DNA of 64,000 bases from Winogradskyella wichelsiae (GTDB taxonomy: Bacteria > Bacteroidota > Bacteroidia > Flavobacteriales > Flavobacteriaceae), in contig NZ_JABFDJ010000005.1 in the NCBI RefSeq assembly GCF_013403925.1, positions 62,001 through 126,000 of the forward strand, in the 5' to 3' direction. The notes beneath the pieces were generated by a model. That model worked only from the letters and a program-made list of their open reading frames with translations, was not told the DNA's origin and did no database searches. Shown one piece after another: positions 27,479 to 36,374 of the stretch (position 1 is its first letter; the number at the start of each line of letters is the position of its first letter). The position numbers and the translations under genes are program-made.

Positions 27479-28792
27479 TTACTTCTTTATCTTCTTAGTA
27501 AACAAAGGTTCAAAGCTTATTAATAAAATTGTTGTTACAAACAATATAAGCAAATACCACGTGTTTTGAATTAAATCTACATAATCTATCCGACCTTCAG
27601 AAAAGCTCAGAATCATTAAAACTTGAGCTCCGTAAGGTAATATACCTTGAATAATACAAGCAAAAACATCTAATATTGAGGCTGTTTTTCTATTTGTTAA
27701 TCCATACTCATCATTTATTGTTTTTGCAATAGGCCCCGATATAATTATAGATACTGTATTGTTTGCAATAGCCATATTTATAGTACTCACCAAAGCGGCA
27801 ATACCAAATTGAGCAGATCTTTTACTTTTAATAAGAACTTTTATTTTATTTAAAATATAGTCTATACCTCCATTTCTTTCTACCAAAGCAGCTAAGCCAC
27901 CTGTTAACAGAGATAGTAAGAAAATTTCTGTCATATTTGTAAAACCTGTATATGCAATTCTTGTGGACTCCATGACTGTAAAATCACCATCGAAAACACC
28001 CAAAATACCCGCTGAAATAATTCCGAAAAATAGAGTTACAAACACATTTACACCTATTACAGATAGCAGAATAACTAATATATAAGGAACGATTTTTATT
28101 ACTGAATAATCGTAATCAACATCATCTAAAATACTAGAACTTAAATCTAAACCTTGTACTGTTAAAATAACTAAAGTTATTAATGCCGCTGGAAGTGCTA
28201 TTTTTATATTTTCTTTAAATTTATCACTCATTTTACAATCTAAAGACTGCGTAGCTGCTATAGTTGTATCGGATATTACAGATAAATTATCTCCAAACAT
28301 AGATCCTCCCAATAAAGCACCACAAAGCACTGCTAAAGAAATATCGCCTTGTCCTGAAAAGCCAACTACAATTGGTGCAAGCGTTACAATAGCACCAACG
28401 GAAGTCCCTGTTGAGATAGATAAAAATGCTGCTATTAAAAAAATTCCTAAATAAATATATTGAATAGCAATATAGTCCATACCCAGATTAACTATCGCAT
28501 CTACACTTCCTGTAGATTTGGTAATTGCCGCAAAAGCACCTGCTAACAAATAAATTAAACACATGGTTAGTATTTTATTGTCCCCACAGCCTTTTAAAAG
28601 TATTTCTATCTTTTCGTTAATAGATTGCTTAAAGATTAGAAATGCAACGACAATACCAACAATAACAGCAATTGGTGCTGGCAATAGATAAAAATCATCT
28701 TTATAAATACCTATTCCTAAAAAGGTAATTACAAAAACTAATAATGGAATTAATGCTGTAAAGTTTGGTGCTATTTGTTTTAATTTATTCAT
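27479..28792 (-). CDS. NhaC-family transporter, probable methionine carrier MetT
   Basis: A 437-residue polytopic protein with ~11-12 TM helices and NhaC-family motifs (SISTGTSVGAIVTLAPI, GGSMFGDNLSVISDTTIAA, NNTVSIIISGPIA). Start ATG at 28792; 11 further codons from a TTG at 28825 are less likely. Sequence alone suggests a Na+/H+ antiporter. However, its leader contains a SAM-I-clan riboswitch (28857-28931). Comparative genomics (Rodionov and colleagues) proposed that S-box-controlled NhaC-like proteins, named MetT, import methionine. That is the preferred reading here, from family knowledge plus the leader. Confidence 0.8.
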   Translation of the reverse strand: MNKLKQIAPNFTALIPLLVFVITFLGIGIYKDDFYLLPAPIAVIVGIVVAFLIFKQSINEKIEILLKGCGDNKILTMCLIYLLAGAFAAITKSTGSVDAIVNLGMDYIAIQYIYLGIFLIAAFLSISTGTSVGAIVTLAPIVVGFSGQGDISLAVLCGALLGGSMFGDNLSVISDTTIAATQSLDCKMSDKFKENIKIALPAALITLVILTVQGLDLSSSILDDVDYDYSVIKIVPYILVILLSVIGVNVFVTLFFGIISAGILGVFDGDFTVMESTRIAYTGFTNMTEIFLLSLLTGGLAALVERNGGIDYILNKIKVLIKSKRSAQFGIAALVSTINMAIANNTVSIIISGPIAKTINDEYGLTNRKTASILDVFACIIQGILPYGAQVLMILSFSEGRIDYVDLIQNTWYLLILFVTTILLISFEPLFTKKIKK

Positions 28793-28856
28793 TCTTTTAT
28801 TTCTTAAAAAGAAGACAGAAAGCAAATAAGAAAGAAAAATTAGATTAACATTTTTT

Positions 28857-28931
28857 CCAAAGTATTGGCTTATCTTTTTAGCACCTTGCTTGTTAATGCA
28901 GGTTGCTATCTCCTTTTGAGATTCTTGATAA
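28857..28931 (-). ncRNA. SAM riboswitch (SAM-I clan, compact SAM-I/IV-variant-like)
   Basis: Minus-strand leader RNA. P1: TTATC (28931-28927) pairs with GATAA (28874-28870). Short P2: ATCTC / GAGAT with a 5-nt loop (28922-28908). Then the conserved S-box string AGCAACCTGC, P3 arms CCTGC / GCAAGG, and GGTGCTAA. GCAACCTGC and GCAAGGTGCTAA are the classic SAM-I core. The P4 helix is absent and P2 is too short for the usual kink-turn. A 4-bp hairpin CCAA / TTGG (28857-28868) sits directly 3' of P1, as P5 does in SAM-IV and SAM-I/IV types. A TATATTTG promoter ends 15 nt upstream. Confidence 0.8.
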
Positions 28932-28946
28932 TTTATTTTAAGTCGG

Positions 28947-28954
28947 CAAATATA
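28947..28954 (-). promoter_or_regulatory. -7 promoter element (TATATTTG) of the riboswitch transcript
   Basis: Exact TAnnTTTG placed so that transcription would start near 28940, just before the riboswitch P1 stem. Confidence 0.6.
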
Positions 28955-29016
28955 TTAATTTAATTAAACCTGATTTAAATTTTAACTCATTATTATAATA
29001 TAAAATAGAATCTCAA

Positions 29017-30465
29017 TTATAGTAAAGGTGCCATTAAACGCGCTATAGCTTCAATAATTTTTGTGCGTTTAGGCCGTTTTTTCCACGATTGCCATTCAAG
29101 TTTTTCACAATCTTTTAGATCTTCATTGAAAAACTCAGTCAGTTCGCTACTTATTTTTTTATCATAAATCAAAGCATTGACTTCAAAATTAATATTGAAA
29201 CTTCTATAATCCATATTAGTAGTACCAACTGTACTAAAAACTCCATCTACAACCATCGTTTTTGCATGCACAAATCCTTTTGTATAATGATACACCTCTA
29301 CACCTGCTGCTAAAAGCATTTCTAAATAAGAATTGGTTGCGTATTCTGCAATCCAAGAATCAGACTTTTTAGGAACTATAATTTTCACTTCAATATTACT
29401 TCTCGCTATAACTTGCAGCGCTGTAAGAATCTCACTATTAGGAATAAAATATGGTGTGGTGATATAAACATAATCTTCTGCATTTGTAATGGCTATAAAA
29501 ATAGATTCCATAATATTAGACCAATCCGTATCTGGGCCACTTGCAGCTATTTGTAATGGTACATTTTCTTTACAGTTATGATCAGGAAAATAAGATTTAG
29601 ACATTTCTAATGCATTATCTGAAACAAAATCCCATGTTGTAAAAAATAAAATTTGTAACGGTTTTACGGCTTCACCTGCCAAACGAATATGTGTATCACG
29701 CCAATACCTATCGTTATTAGCATTTACATAGTGATCTGAAACATTTATCCCTCCAACATACCCTATTTTTCCATCAATAACCGTGATTTTGCGATGATCA
29801 CGATAGTTCATCTGACCTGTAAATTTAGAAAACAAGACAGGCATAAAAGAATGCATTTGAATACCACAATCTTTTATTTTCCGCTTCATTTTAGATGAAA
29901 TAGAACTCCCTACATCATCAATAACAATTCTAATCTCTAAGCCTTCACTTGCTTTTTCACATAATAGATTTAATAACTCTGTACCTATTTGGTCATCTTC
30001 TATTGCAAAATACTCTAAATGAATATGATGTTTTGCCTCTTTGATATCTTTGAATAGTAATTTAAACTTATCGTCACCATTTTTTATAAGCTTTACTTCA
30101 TTATTAATCGTGAGTTTTGATTTTTCACTATTATACAATAAAGGTATTAATTTTGATTTTTGATCGAGTAAATCATCAACCTTATTAATTGATTTGGTAT
30201 TTAATTCTAATTGCTCTTGAATCTTTTTTATAATCGTCTGGTTTAAAACATTCTTTCTACTGAATATTTTAGTTTTTCGGTATTCTTGTCCGAAAAGATA
30301 GTATACAATTAAACCCAAAAAAGGTAGTGCTAACAATCCGATGATGTAGCTTAATGCCTTTGTTGGGTTTATTTTTTTTAGCAAAATTGTTGCCACTGCA
30401 GATAATGCAAGTGTATAATTGAATACAATTAAAATTTGCCAAATATGATTTTTTATAAATTCCAA
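29017..30465 (-). CDS. cls: Cardiolipin synthase
   Basis: Condenses phosphatidylglycerol into cardiolipin at the inner membrane. Two N-terminal TM helices (about residues 7-27 and 38-58), then two phospholipase-D HKD motifs, HRKITVIDG near residue 222 and HAKTMVVDG near residue 400. Length 482 is standard. It lies 3 bp downstream of the lytic transglycosylase gene, so the two are probably co-transcribed. Confidence 0.95.
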   Translation of the reverse strand: MEFIKNHIWQILIVFNYTLALSAVATILLKKINPTKALSYIIGLLALPFLGLIVYYLFGQEYRKTKIFSRKNVLNQTIIKKIQEQLELNTKSINKVDDLLDQKSKLIPLLYNSEKSKLTINNEVKLIKNGDDKFKLLFKDIKEAKHHIHLEYFAIEDDQIGTELLNLLCEKASEGLEIRIVIDDVGSSISSKMKRKIKDCGIQMHSFMPVLFSKFTGQMNYRDHRKITVIDGKIGYVGGINVSDHYVNANNDRYWRDTHIRLAGEAVKPLQILFFTTWDFVSDNALEMSKSYFPDHNCKENVPLQIAASGPDTDWSNIMESIFIAITNAEDYVYITTPYFIPNSEILTALQVIARSNIEVKIIVPKKSDSWIAEYATNSYLEMLLAAGVEVYHYTKGFVHAKTMVVDGVFSTVGTTNMDYRSFNINFEVNALIYDKKISSELTEFFNEDLKDCEKLEWQSWKKRPKRTKIIEAIARLMAPLL

Positions 30466-30468
30466 AAT

Positions 30469-31434
30469 TTAAGGAAGTGTATTATAATAGCCTTCTTTAG
30501 GAATTTCTATTTCATAAAGTTTTCTTGATTTATTATTTAAAAATGGTTCTCTTAACCAAGGGTTATGAAGTTTTAGAATTTTATAGTTGATACCAAATTG
30601 TTTAGCAAACTGAGCAAAGTCTGTTACCGCCGTATCTACTTTTACTTTGTAAGTTGGCACTTCTTTGTACAAATGTGATTTATTAAAGTTAAACCCATAT
30701 TTATCAGGATTAGAAAGAATTTCTTTTAAAGCTACAATTCTAAACACATAACGTCCAGTTTCTTCACCTAATAACAAATCGTAATAACCTGTAACATCTT
30801 GCTCTTTTAATCGTCTAGAAACACCTGCGTTACCTGCATTATATGCAGCTGCTGCTTTTGTCCAAGATCCTAAATTATTTTTAGCTCTCTTTAAATAATC
30901 ACAAGCCACTTCTGTTGCTTTTTCTATATTATAACGTTCATCTACGTTAGAATTCACTTCTAAGCCATTCTCTCTTCCTGTAGCTGCCATAATTTGCCAC
31001 ATACCACTAGCACCTGCTGGTGATATTGCTGTCTGAATTAATCCACTTTCAATTACAGCTAAATATTTAAAATCATCTGGTATTCCATTTTTCTTCAAAA
31101 TTGGTTCTATAATTGGAAAATATTTTTTAGCACGCTTAAACATTAATAAGCCGTTAGATTGCCAATAGGTATTTACCAATAATTCTCTATCCATACGTTC
31201 ATAAATATCGGGATCATTAATCGGCACTAATTCACCTGCAAAATTTAAGTCTTCAGGCATTTCTAAGGCATACACATTATAATTATTTACAATAGGATCA
31301 TCTTTACCCAACACATAATCAGATAAAGCATTTTCTTTTTCTGGTGTTTTTTGCATTGCAAAAATAAATAAGCCAGATACACAAACGACTCCTACTAATG
31401 CTAAACTATTTTTTATGATTTTCATACGTTTCAT
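30469..31434 (-). CDS. Lytic transglycosylase (SLT domain, MltD-like)
   Basis: Cleaves peptidoglycan glycan strands. N-terminal signal or anchor (MKRMKIIKNSLALVGVVCVSGLFIFAMQ). The SLT domain is about residues 95-230, with catalytic Glu in AVIESGLIQTAISPAGASGMWQIM and the later AAAAYNAGNAGVSRRL motif. The C-terminal ~60 residues (VKVDTAVTDFAQFAKQFGINY) resemble a LysM-like or spacer segment. Co-transcribed with cls. Confidence 0.9.
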   Translation of the reverse strand: MKRMKIIKNSLALVGVVCVSGLFIFAMQKTPEKENALSDYVLGKDDPIVNNYNVYALEMPEDLNFAGELVPINDPDIYERMDRELLVNTYWQSNGLLMFKRAKKYFPIIEPILKKNGIPDDFKYLAVIESGLIQTAISPAGASGMWQIMAATGRENGLEVNSNVDERYNIEKATEVACDYLKRAKNNLGSWTKAAAAYNAGNAGVSRRLKEQDVTGYYDLLLGEETGRYVFRIVALKEILSNPDKYGFNFNKSHLYKEVPTYKVKVDTAVTDFAQFAKQFGINYKILKLHNPWLREPFLNNKSRKLYEIEIPKEGYYNTLP

Positions 31435-31541
31435 TTTTTAACTACTACAGTTTATAAGATATTCACTAATACTTTAACTAAAAACACTTTAAAACTGCTT
31501 ATTTAATAATTTCCTATTTAAACTCTTTTTTATAAATATAC

Positions 31542-31563
31542 TCATTCTTCAATCATTCTTCAA
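31542..31563. repeat. Tandem duplication of 11 bp (TCATTCTTCAA)
   Basis: Two perfect adjacent copies between the transglycosylase and hydrolase genes. No function inferred. Confidence 0.6.
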
Positions 31564-31564
31564 T

Positions 31565-32227
31565 TCAAGACTCTATAAGTTTTGGTAAATTTTCGTTAAA
31601 CCATTTATACTTATTAATGATCATAATATGTGTTCCTCCTTTTAAAACAATACAATTCCCCGTGCATGAATGTGGAAAAATAACGTCTTTATCTCCGTGG
31701 ATATAAATAGCTTCAGAATGTGGTTCTTCTTGTTCCCAGCACACCACTTGTTTTATTGACCAATCCAAATAAGTCTTATCACTTACAGAAAGATATTTTT
31801 TATATAAATCTACACGTTTTTTTACAGTCTCACCAAAAGCATATTTAGCCAACAAATCTATATTACTAACCAATTGAGTTGGTAAAATTTTATAAGCTTT
31901 GGTTGCCTTAAGTAGTTTAAATCGCCTAGGTAATTCGTGATGAGATTTTACGCTAGAAACCACAAATAACTTCTTAACTTTAATTAACTTACTCATCTCT
32001 TGGACCAAAATCCCACCAAATGATACCCCTAGCAAAACTATATTATCATGCTTTATAAAACTACACATACGGTGCGCATATTGTTGAAGTGTCTCTTTTT
32101 TATCAGGAATTTGCCATTCTAACCAATGAATTTCATATATAGATTCAGGTAACTTAATATGCTCAAATATAGTAGGGTTAGCAGCCATACCTGGCATTAA
32201 ATAAACATGTGTAAGTTCTATTTTCAT
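31565..32227 (-). CDS. Alpha/beta hydrolase
   Basis: A 220-residue compact hydrolase. Nucleophile elbow GVSFGG (Ser about residue 69), acid in HGDKDVIF and catalytic His in KGGTHIMIINK near the C terminus, in the expected order. The early strand motif YLMPGMAANPTIFEHI is typical of flavobacterial members. No signal peptide, so cytoplasmic. Substrate unknown. Confidence 0.82.
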   Translation of the reverse strand: MKIELTHVYLMPGMAANPTIFEHIKLPESIYEIHWLEWQIPDKKETLQQYAHRMCSFIKHDNIVLLGVSFGGILVQEMSKLIKVKKLFVVSSVKSHHELPRRFKLLKATKAYKILPTQLVSNIDLLAKYAFGETVKKRVDLYKKYLSVSDKTYLDWSIKQVVCWEQEEPHSEAIYIHGDKDVIFPHSCTGNCIVLKGGTHIMIINKYKWFNENLPKLIES

Positions 32228-32339
32228 TTGTTTTAGCTTTAGACAATCGTTTTGTTAAAGAAATCTAAACACACCACTATAAATCATTACTCAGCAAGGT
32301 TTTAACACTAGTCATTTAGGATTATAGCTCAATTTTGCG

Positions 32340-32347
32340 TATCTTTG
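32340..32347 (+). promoter_or_regulatory. -7 promoter element (TATCTTTG) within a GTATCT-N3-AGATAC palindrome
   Basis: Exact TAnnTTTG 64 bp before the GNAT gene. The enclosing perfect 6-bp inverted repeat (32339-32353) could be a binding site. Confidence 0.5.
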
Positions 32348-32411
32348 AGATACAAAACTATATAAAATATAGTATCTACTCTCCAACTGCTAATTAAAAA
32401 ATTAAACAAAT

Positions 32412-32708
32412 ATGACAGAAACTATTGAACTGATTGATAATGATTTTTTACGTCAATTTGAATTAAACGTTGAAAATGAGATGGCTATTATAGAATATTC
32501 TTTGCAAGAGCGAAAAATATTTTTAACCAAAATGATTATTCCTGAGACTATTAGAACAGATGAATTTGAATTAGAGTTTATAGATTTAGTTTTTAGTAAT
32601 ATTAAGGAAAGGGATATAAGTGTTGTACCAACAAGCCCTGAAATCGCAAAATACGTAAGACGAAACAGAAAATATAAACGAATGCTACCAGTAGGAATTC
32701 GTATATAA
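32412..32708 (+). CDS. Short GNAT-like N-acetyltransferase (COG2388 / NATD1 type)
   Basis: A 98-residue protein matching the mini-GNAT family: FELNVENEMAIIEYSLQERKIFLTKMIIPETIR forms the beta sheet, and the C-terminal SPEIAKYVRRNRKYKRML is the characteristic SYVxxYIxRHPEY-like segment. The family binds acyl-CoA but has no established substrate. It ends at a strong terminator. Confidence 0.8.
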   Translation: MTETIELIDNDFLRQFELNVENEMAIIEYSLQERKIFLTKMIIPETIRTDEFELEFIDLVFSNIKERDISVVPTSPEIAKYVRRNRKYKRMLPVGIRI

Positions 32709-32730
32709 GAAGGAAGAATTAAATATCATA

Positions 32731-32764
32731 AAAAAATCCGAAACTTAGTTGTTTCGGATTTTTT
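32731..32764. terminator. Bidirectional terminator
   Basis: 14-bp stem AAAAAATCCGAAAC / GTTTCGGATTTTTT, 6-nt loop, between convergent genes. Confidence 0.85.
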
Positions 32765-32787
32765 TTGCTCAATAACTAAGCACATTT

Positions 32788-33288
32788 TTATTTTGTATAA
32801 ACAAGAGTTAAATCTCTCGTTTCTATAATTTCAGAAAAATCTTCATTATAAATTTTTACAGCACCTTCAAAAATAACAGTCATTTCATTATTACTAATCA
32901 CATAATCTTTACCTGAAACCTGAATAGTGTTCTCATCAATCTCATTATAACTAGAAGCAAAACTAATAACTCCATCTTTATTACATTCAACATTAAGACC
33001 ATAAGTATTAGAATCTGCTGTCTTAAAATACTTTAGTTTTACTGAAGCTTCGTTCCCTGAAAAAACCGTTCCGTTCCCCTCAAAAGTTAAAGTTTCTATT
33101 TCGTTACAGTCAATTTCATCAACTAGATTAGTGCTAAATGAACCGTCATTATTAACATCAAAAGGAATATCGGTTGTTCGGGTTTTTAATTTCCAAACAC
33201 CTATCACTTTAGATTTATCACTTTCCGTACAAGAACTTGTAGCAACTGCTAAACAAAGAATAAAAAAAGCGTTAATAATATTTTTCAT
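32788..33288 (-). CDS. Lipocalin-like hypothetical lipoprotein
   Basis: A 166-residue lipoprotein with lipobox TSSC near residue 20 and VIGVWKLKTRTTD after it, the short 'G-W-K' motif that opens many Bacteroidota lipocalin-like domains. The rest is predicted beta strands (TLTFEGNGTVFSG, IQVSGKDYVISNNEMTVIF). Ligand and role unknown. It follows mtaB on the opposite side of a small gap and has no obvious promoter. Confidence 0.65.
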   Translation of the reverse strand: MKNIINAFFILCLAVATSSCTESDKSKVIGVWKLKTRTTDIPFDVNNDGSFSTNLVDEIDCNEIETLTFEGNGTVFSGNEASVKLKYFKTADSNTYGLNVECNKDGVISFASSYNEIDENTIQVSGKDYVISNNEMTVIFEGAVKIYNEDFSEIIETRDLTLVYTK

Positions 33289-33368
33289 TGTAAGAATTTA
33301 CTTGATTTCAAAGGTAGAACGAAATAACTTATTATTAAAAACTTTAAGAAGAAAAAAATAAAAGACAG

Positions 33369-34703
33369 TTAGTTAGCAACTAAATCTTCTTGAAAATTAA
33401 ATCGAACAAGACCATCCTCATCAATCTTAGTAAGAGTTACACTGTGAAGTGTGTTTACCAACTCTGGATTCCAAGGCGCTTTAACTTTTACATAGTTTTC
33501 TGTAAATCCATGGATGTATCCTTCTTTATTTTCACCTTCAAATAAAACAGTACGATCAGTTTCTAGCTGACTTTCATAAAATGCACGACGCTTCTTAGCA
33601 GATAAACCTCTCAGCATTTTACTACGTTTGGCTCTAACATTTTTAGGTATAACGTCACCCATTTCAGCTGCTTCCGTATTATCTCGCTCCGAATACATAA
33701 ACACATGTAAATAAGAAATATCTAAATCGTTTAAAAAATTGTACGTCTCTAAAAAGATCTCATTAGTTTCTCCAGGAAAACCAACAATAACATCAACACC
33801 AATACAAGCGTCTGGCATTACTTCCTTAATTTTAGTGACACGATCTACATATAATTCTTTCATATAGCGACGCTTCATCTTTTTAAGAATAACGTTACTC
33901 CCACTCTGTAATGGCACATGAAAATGAGGTACAAATGCTCTCGATTTCGAAACTAAATCAATAGTTTCATTCTTAAGTAAATTAGGTTCAATTGAAGAAA
34001 TTCTTAAACGCTCAATACCTTCAACTTTATCTAGTTCTGTAACTAAGTCTAAAAATGTATGTTCGTGTTTTTTATTCCCAAATTCACCTTTACCGTAATC
34101 ACCAATATTAACACCTGTAAGTACAATTTCTTTAATACCTTGTTCTGATATTTCTTTAGCATTTTTAAGTACACTCGTCATAGTATCACTACGAGAAATA
34201 CCCCTTGCTAAAGGAATAGTGCAGTAAGTACATTTATAATCGCAACCGTCTTGAACCTTTAAAAATGCTCTAGTTCTATCTCCAATAGAATAACTACCAA
34301 CATAAAAGTCAGCATCTTCTATTTCGCAAGAATGTACTTCACCAAAATCATTTTTAGTTAAATCATTAAGGTAATCTGTAATTTTGAATTTTTCAGTAGC
34401 TCCTAAAACTAAATCTACGCCATTTACATCTGCTAATTCTTCAGGTTTCAATTGAGCATAACAACCAATTGCTGCAACAAAAGCATCCGGATTTACCTTC
34501 TGAGCTTGTTTTACAATGGACTTAAATCTCTTGTCTGCATTTTCGGTAACCGAGCAAGTATTTATAACATATATATCTGCTGATTCTTTAAAATCTACAC
34601 GATCAAACCCCTCCTCACTAAAGCTTCTCGCTATTGTTGACGTTTCAGAAAAATTAAGTTTACAACCTAGTGTGTAAAATGCGACTTTTTTAGTTGGATT
34701 CAT
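33369..34703 (-). CDS. mtaB: tRNA t6A37 methylthiotransferase MtaB
   Basis: Radical-SAM enzyme that adds a methylthio group to N6-threonylcarbamoyladenosine 37 of tRNA. The N-terminal domain holds the three cluster Cys (YTLGCKLN, NTCSVT, IGCYAQ). The radical-SAM motif CDYKCTYCTIPLARG lies near residue 152. A TRAM domain closes the protein. The GCKLN start and 444-residue length indicate MtaB rather than MiaB or RimO. Divergent from the binding-protein gene with 45 bp between. Confidence 0.95.
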   Translation of the reverse strand: MNPTKKVAFYTLGCKLNFSETSTIARSFSEEGFDRVDFKESADIYVINTCSVTENADKRFKSIVKQAQKVNPDAFVAAIGCYAQLKPEELADVNGVDLVLGATEKFKITDYLNDLTKNDFGEVHSCEIEDADFYVGSYSIGDRTRAFLKVQDGCDYKCTYCTIPLARGISRSDTMTSVLKNAKEISEQGIKEIVLTGVNIGDYGKGEFGNKKHEHTFLDLVTELDKVEGIERLRISSIEPNLLKNETIDLVSKSRAFVPHFHVPLQSGSNVILKKMKRRYMKELYVDRVTKIKEVMPDACIGVDVIVGFPGETNEIFLETYNFLNDLDISYLHVFMYSERDNTEAAEMGDVIPKNVRAKRSKMLRGLSAKKRRAFYESQLETDRTVLFEGENKEGYIHGFTENYVKVKAPWNPELVNTLHSVTLTKIDEDGLVRFNFQEDLVAN

Positions 34704-34725
34704 TCTTGTACTTTTACCAAGTTGG

Positions 34726-34733
34726 CAAATTTA
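34726..34733 (-). promoter_or_regulatory. -7 promoter element for mtaB (TAAATTTG)
   Basis: Exact TAnnTTTG on the minus strand, 22 bp before the mtaB ATG. Confidence 0.55.
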
Positions 34734-34748
34734 CAACATATAAGTTAT

Positions 34749-36365
34749 ATGCTAAAATTCACACCCTCCTTATTCAACAGTCTACTTTACTGTTCTCTAT
34801 TTTTATTCGTTTTCTCATGTCGTTCAAATGAAAACCCACAATTAACGACTGAAGTATTCAGATACAACGAACATAAAAACATAGGTTCTTTAGATCCTGC
34901 GTTTTCTAAAGATTTAGCAGATATTTGGGCTACCAATCAGTTATTTAACGGATTGGTACAAATGGACGACCAATTAAATGTGCAACCCTCTATTTCTAAA
35001 ACATGTTCAATTTCAGATAGTGCAACGGTTTATACTTTTAATCTTAGAAATGATGTGTTTTTTCATAAACATGAATTATTCGGAAAAGATTCTACAAGAC
35101 AGGTTAATGCTTCAGATTTTGAATATAGCTTCAACAGATTAAAAGATAAAGCCATAGCTTCACCAGGAAGTTGGGTTTTAAACAAAGTAGAAGATTTCTC
35201 TGCGATCAATGATTCTGTATTTCAAATTAAATTGAAACAACCTTTTCCTGCATTTTTAGGTTTATTAACCATGAAATATTGTTCTGTTGTCCCTAAAGAA
35301 ATTGTTGAACATTATGGTAACGACTTTAGATCTCACCCCATTGGCACTGGACCTTTTAAATTTAAACGCTGGGAAGAAAATTTAAAATTAGTTTTTAGAC
35401 GAAACAATCATTATTTTGAAACAGATTCAATTGGTCAACAATTACCTTATCTAGAAGCCGTAGCCATTACTTTTTTACCAGATAAGCAAAGTGAATTTTT
35501 ACAATTTGCTCAAGGAAATATTGATTTTGTTTCAGGATTAGATGGTTCTTATAAAGATGAAATTCTAACAACTGATGGCAAGCTAAGACCTAATTATGCT
35601 AAGGATGTAAAAATGATTAGAGGCCCCTATTTAAACACCGAATATTTAGGCTTTTTTATGGAAGCAGTAGTTAACACCATTCAGTCTAAAAAATTAAGGA
35701 AAGCTGTTAATGTCGGTTTTGATCGCGATAAAATGATGATGTATTTAAGAAATGGCATCGGAATTCCAGCAAATGGTGGCTTTATACCAAAAGGACTGCC
35801 TGGTTATGATGAAAACATCGGATTTACTTACCAACCTGAATTAGCAAAACAATTAGTTTCAGAATATAAAGATGAAACAGGAAGCAAGAATCCTGAAATC
35901 ACACTTACAACTACAAGTAATTATTTAAGTTTTTGTGAATTTATTCAACGAGAACTTCAAAAAACAGGATTATTAGTGAATGTCGATGTTATACCTCCAT
36001 CAAGTCTTAAAGATGCTAAAGCGAATGGCCAAGTGGACTTTTTTAGAGCAAGTTGGATTGCTGATTATCCTGATGCTGAAAATTATCTTTCTTTATATTA
36101 TAGTAAGAATTTTGCTCCAAACGGACCAAATTACACGCATTATAAAAATGCTCAATTTGATAAAATGTATGAAGCTGCCTATCTCGAAACTGACACAGAA
36201 AAACGAAAAGCACTTTATACAAAAATGGATTCTTTAATTATGGATTCTGCACCAATAGTTCCGTTGTTTTATGATGAAGTGGTAAGATTCACTAGAAAAA
36301 ACGTCGATGGCTTAGGTATTAACGCAACTAACCTTCTAGAGCTAAAATCTGTAAAAAAAGACTAA
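34749..36365 (+). CDS. Oligopeptide-type ABC solute-binding lipoprotein (family 5)
   Basis: A 538-residue extracytoplasmic binding protein. The ATG at 34749 gives a lipoprotein signal with lipobox VFSC (MLKFTPSLFNSLLYCSLFLF); a TTG at 34722 would overlap the mtaB promoter. Family 5 hallmarks: LDPAFSKDLADIWATNQLFNGLVQMD, YTFNLRNDVFFH, VNASDFEYSFNRLKD and RKAVNVGFDRDKMM. No permease or ATPase is adjacent, so it either serves transporter subunits elsewhere or has another role, as is common for this orphan in flavobacteria. Confidence 0.9.
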   Translation: MLKFTPSLFNSLLYCSLFLFVFSCRSNENPQLTTEVFRYNEHKNIGSLDPAFSKDLADIWATNQLFNGLVQMDDQLNVQPSISKTCSISDSATVYTFNLRNDVFFHKHELFGKDSTRQVNASDFEYSFNRLKDKAIASPGSWVLNKVEDFSAINDSVFQIKLKQPFPAFLGLLTMKYCSVVPKEIVEHYGNDFRSHPIGTGPFKFKRWEENLKLVFRRNNHYFETDSIGQQLPYLEAVAITFLPDKQSEFLQFAQGNIDFVSGLDGSYKDEILTTDGKLRPNYAKDVKMIRGPYLNTEYLGFFMEAVVNTIQSKKLRKAVNVGFDRDKMMMYLRNGIGIPANGGFIPKGLPGYDENIGFTYQPELAKQLVSEYKDETGSKNPEITLTTTSNYLSFCEFIQRELQKTGLLVNVDVIPPSSLKDAKANGQVDFFRASWIADYPDAENYLSLYYSKNFAPNGPNYTHYKNAQFDKMYEAAYLETDTEKRKALYTKMDSLIMDSAPIVPLFYDEVVRFTRKNVDGLGINATNLLELKSVKKD

Positions 36366-36374
36366 ATCTATAAA

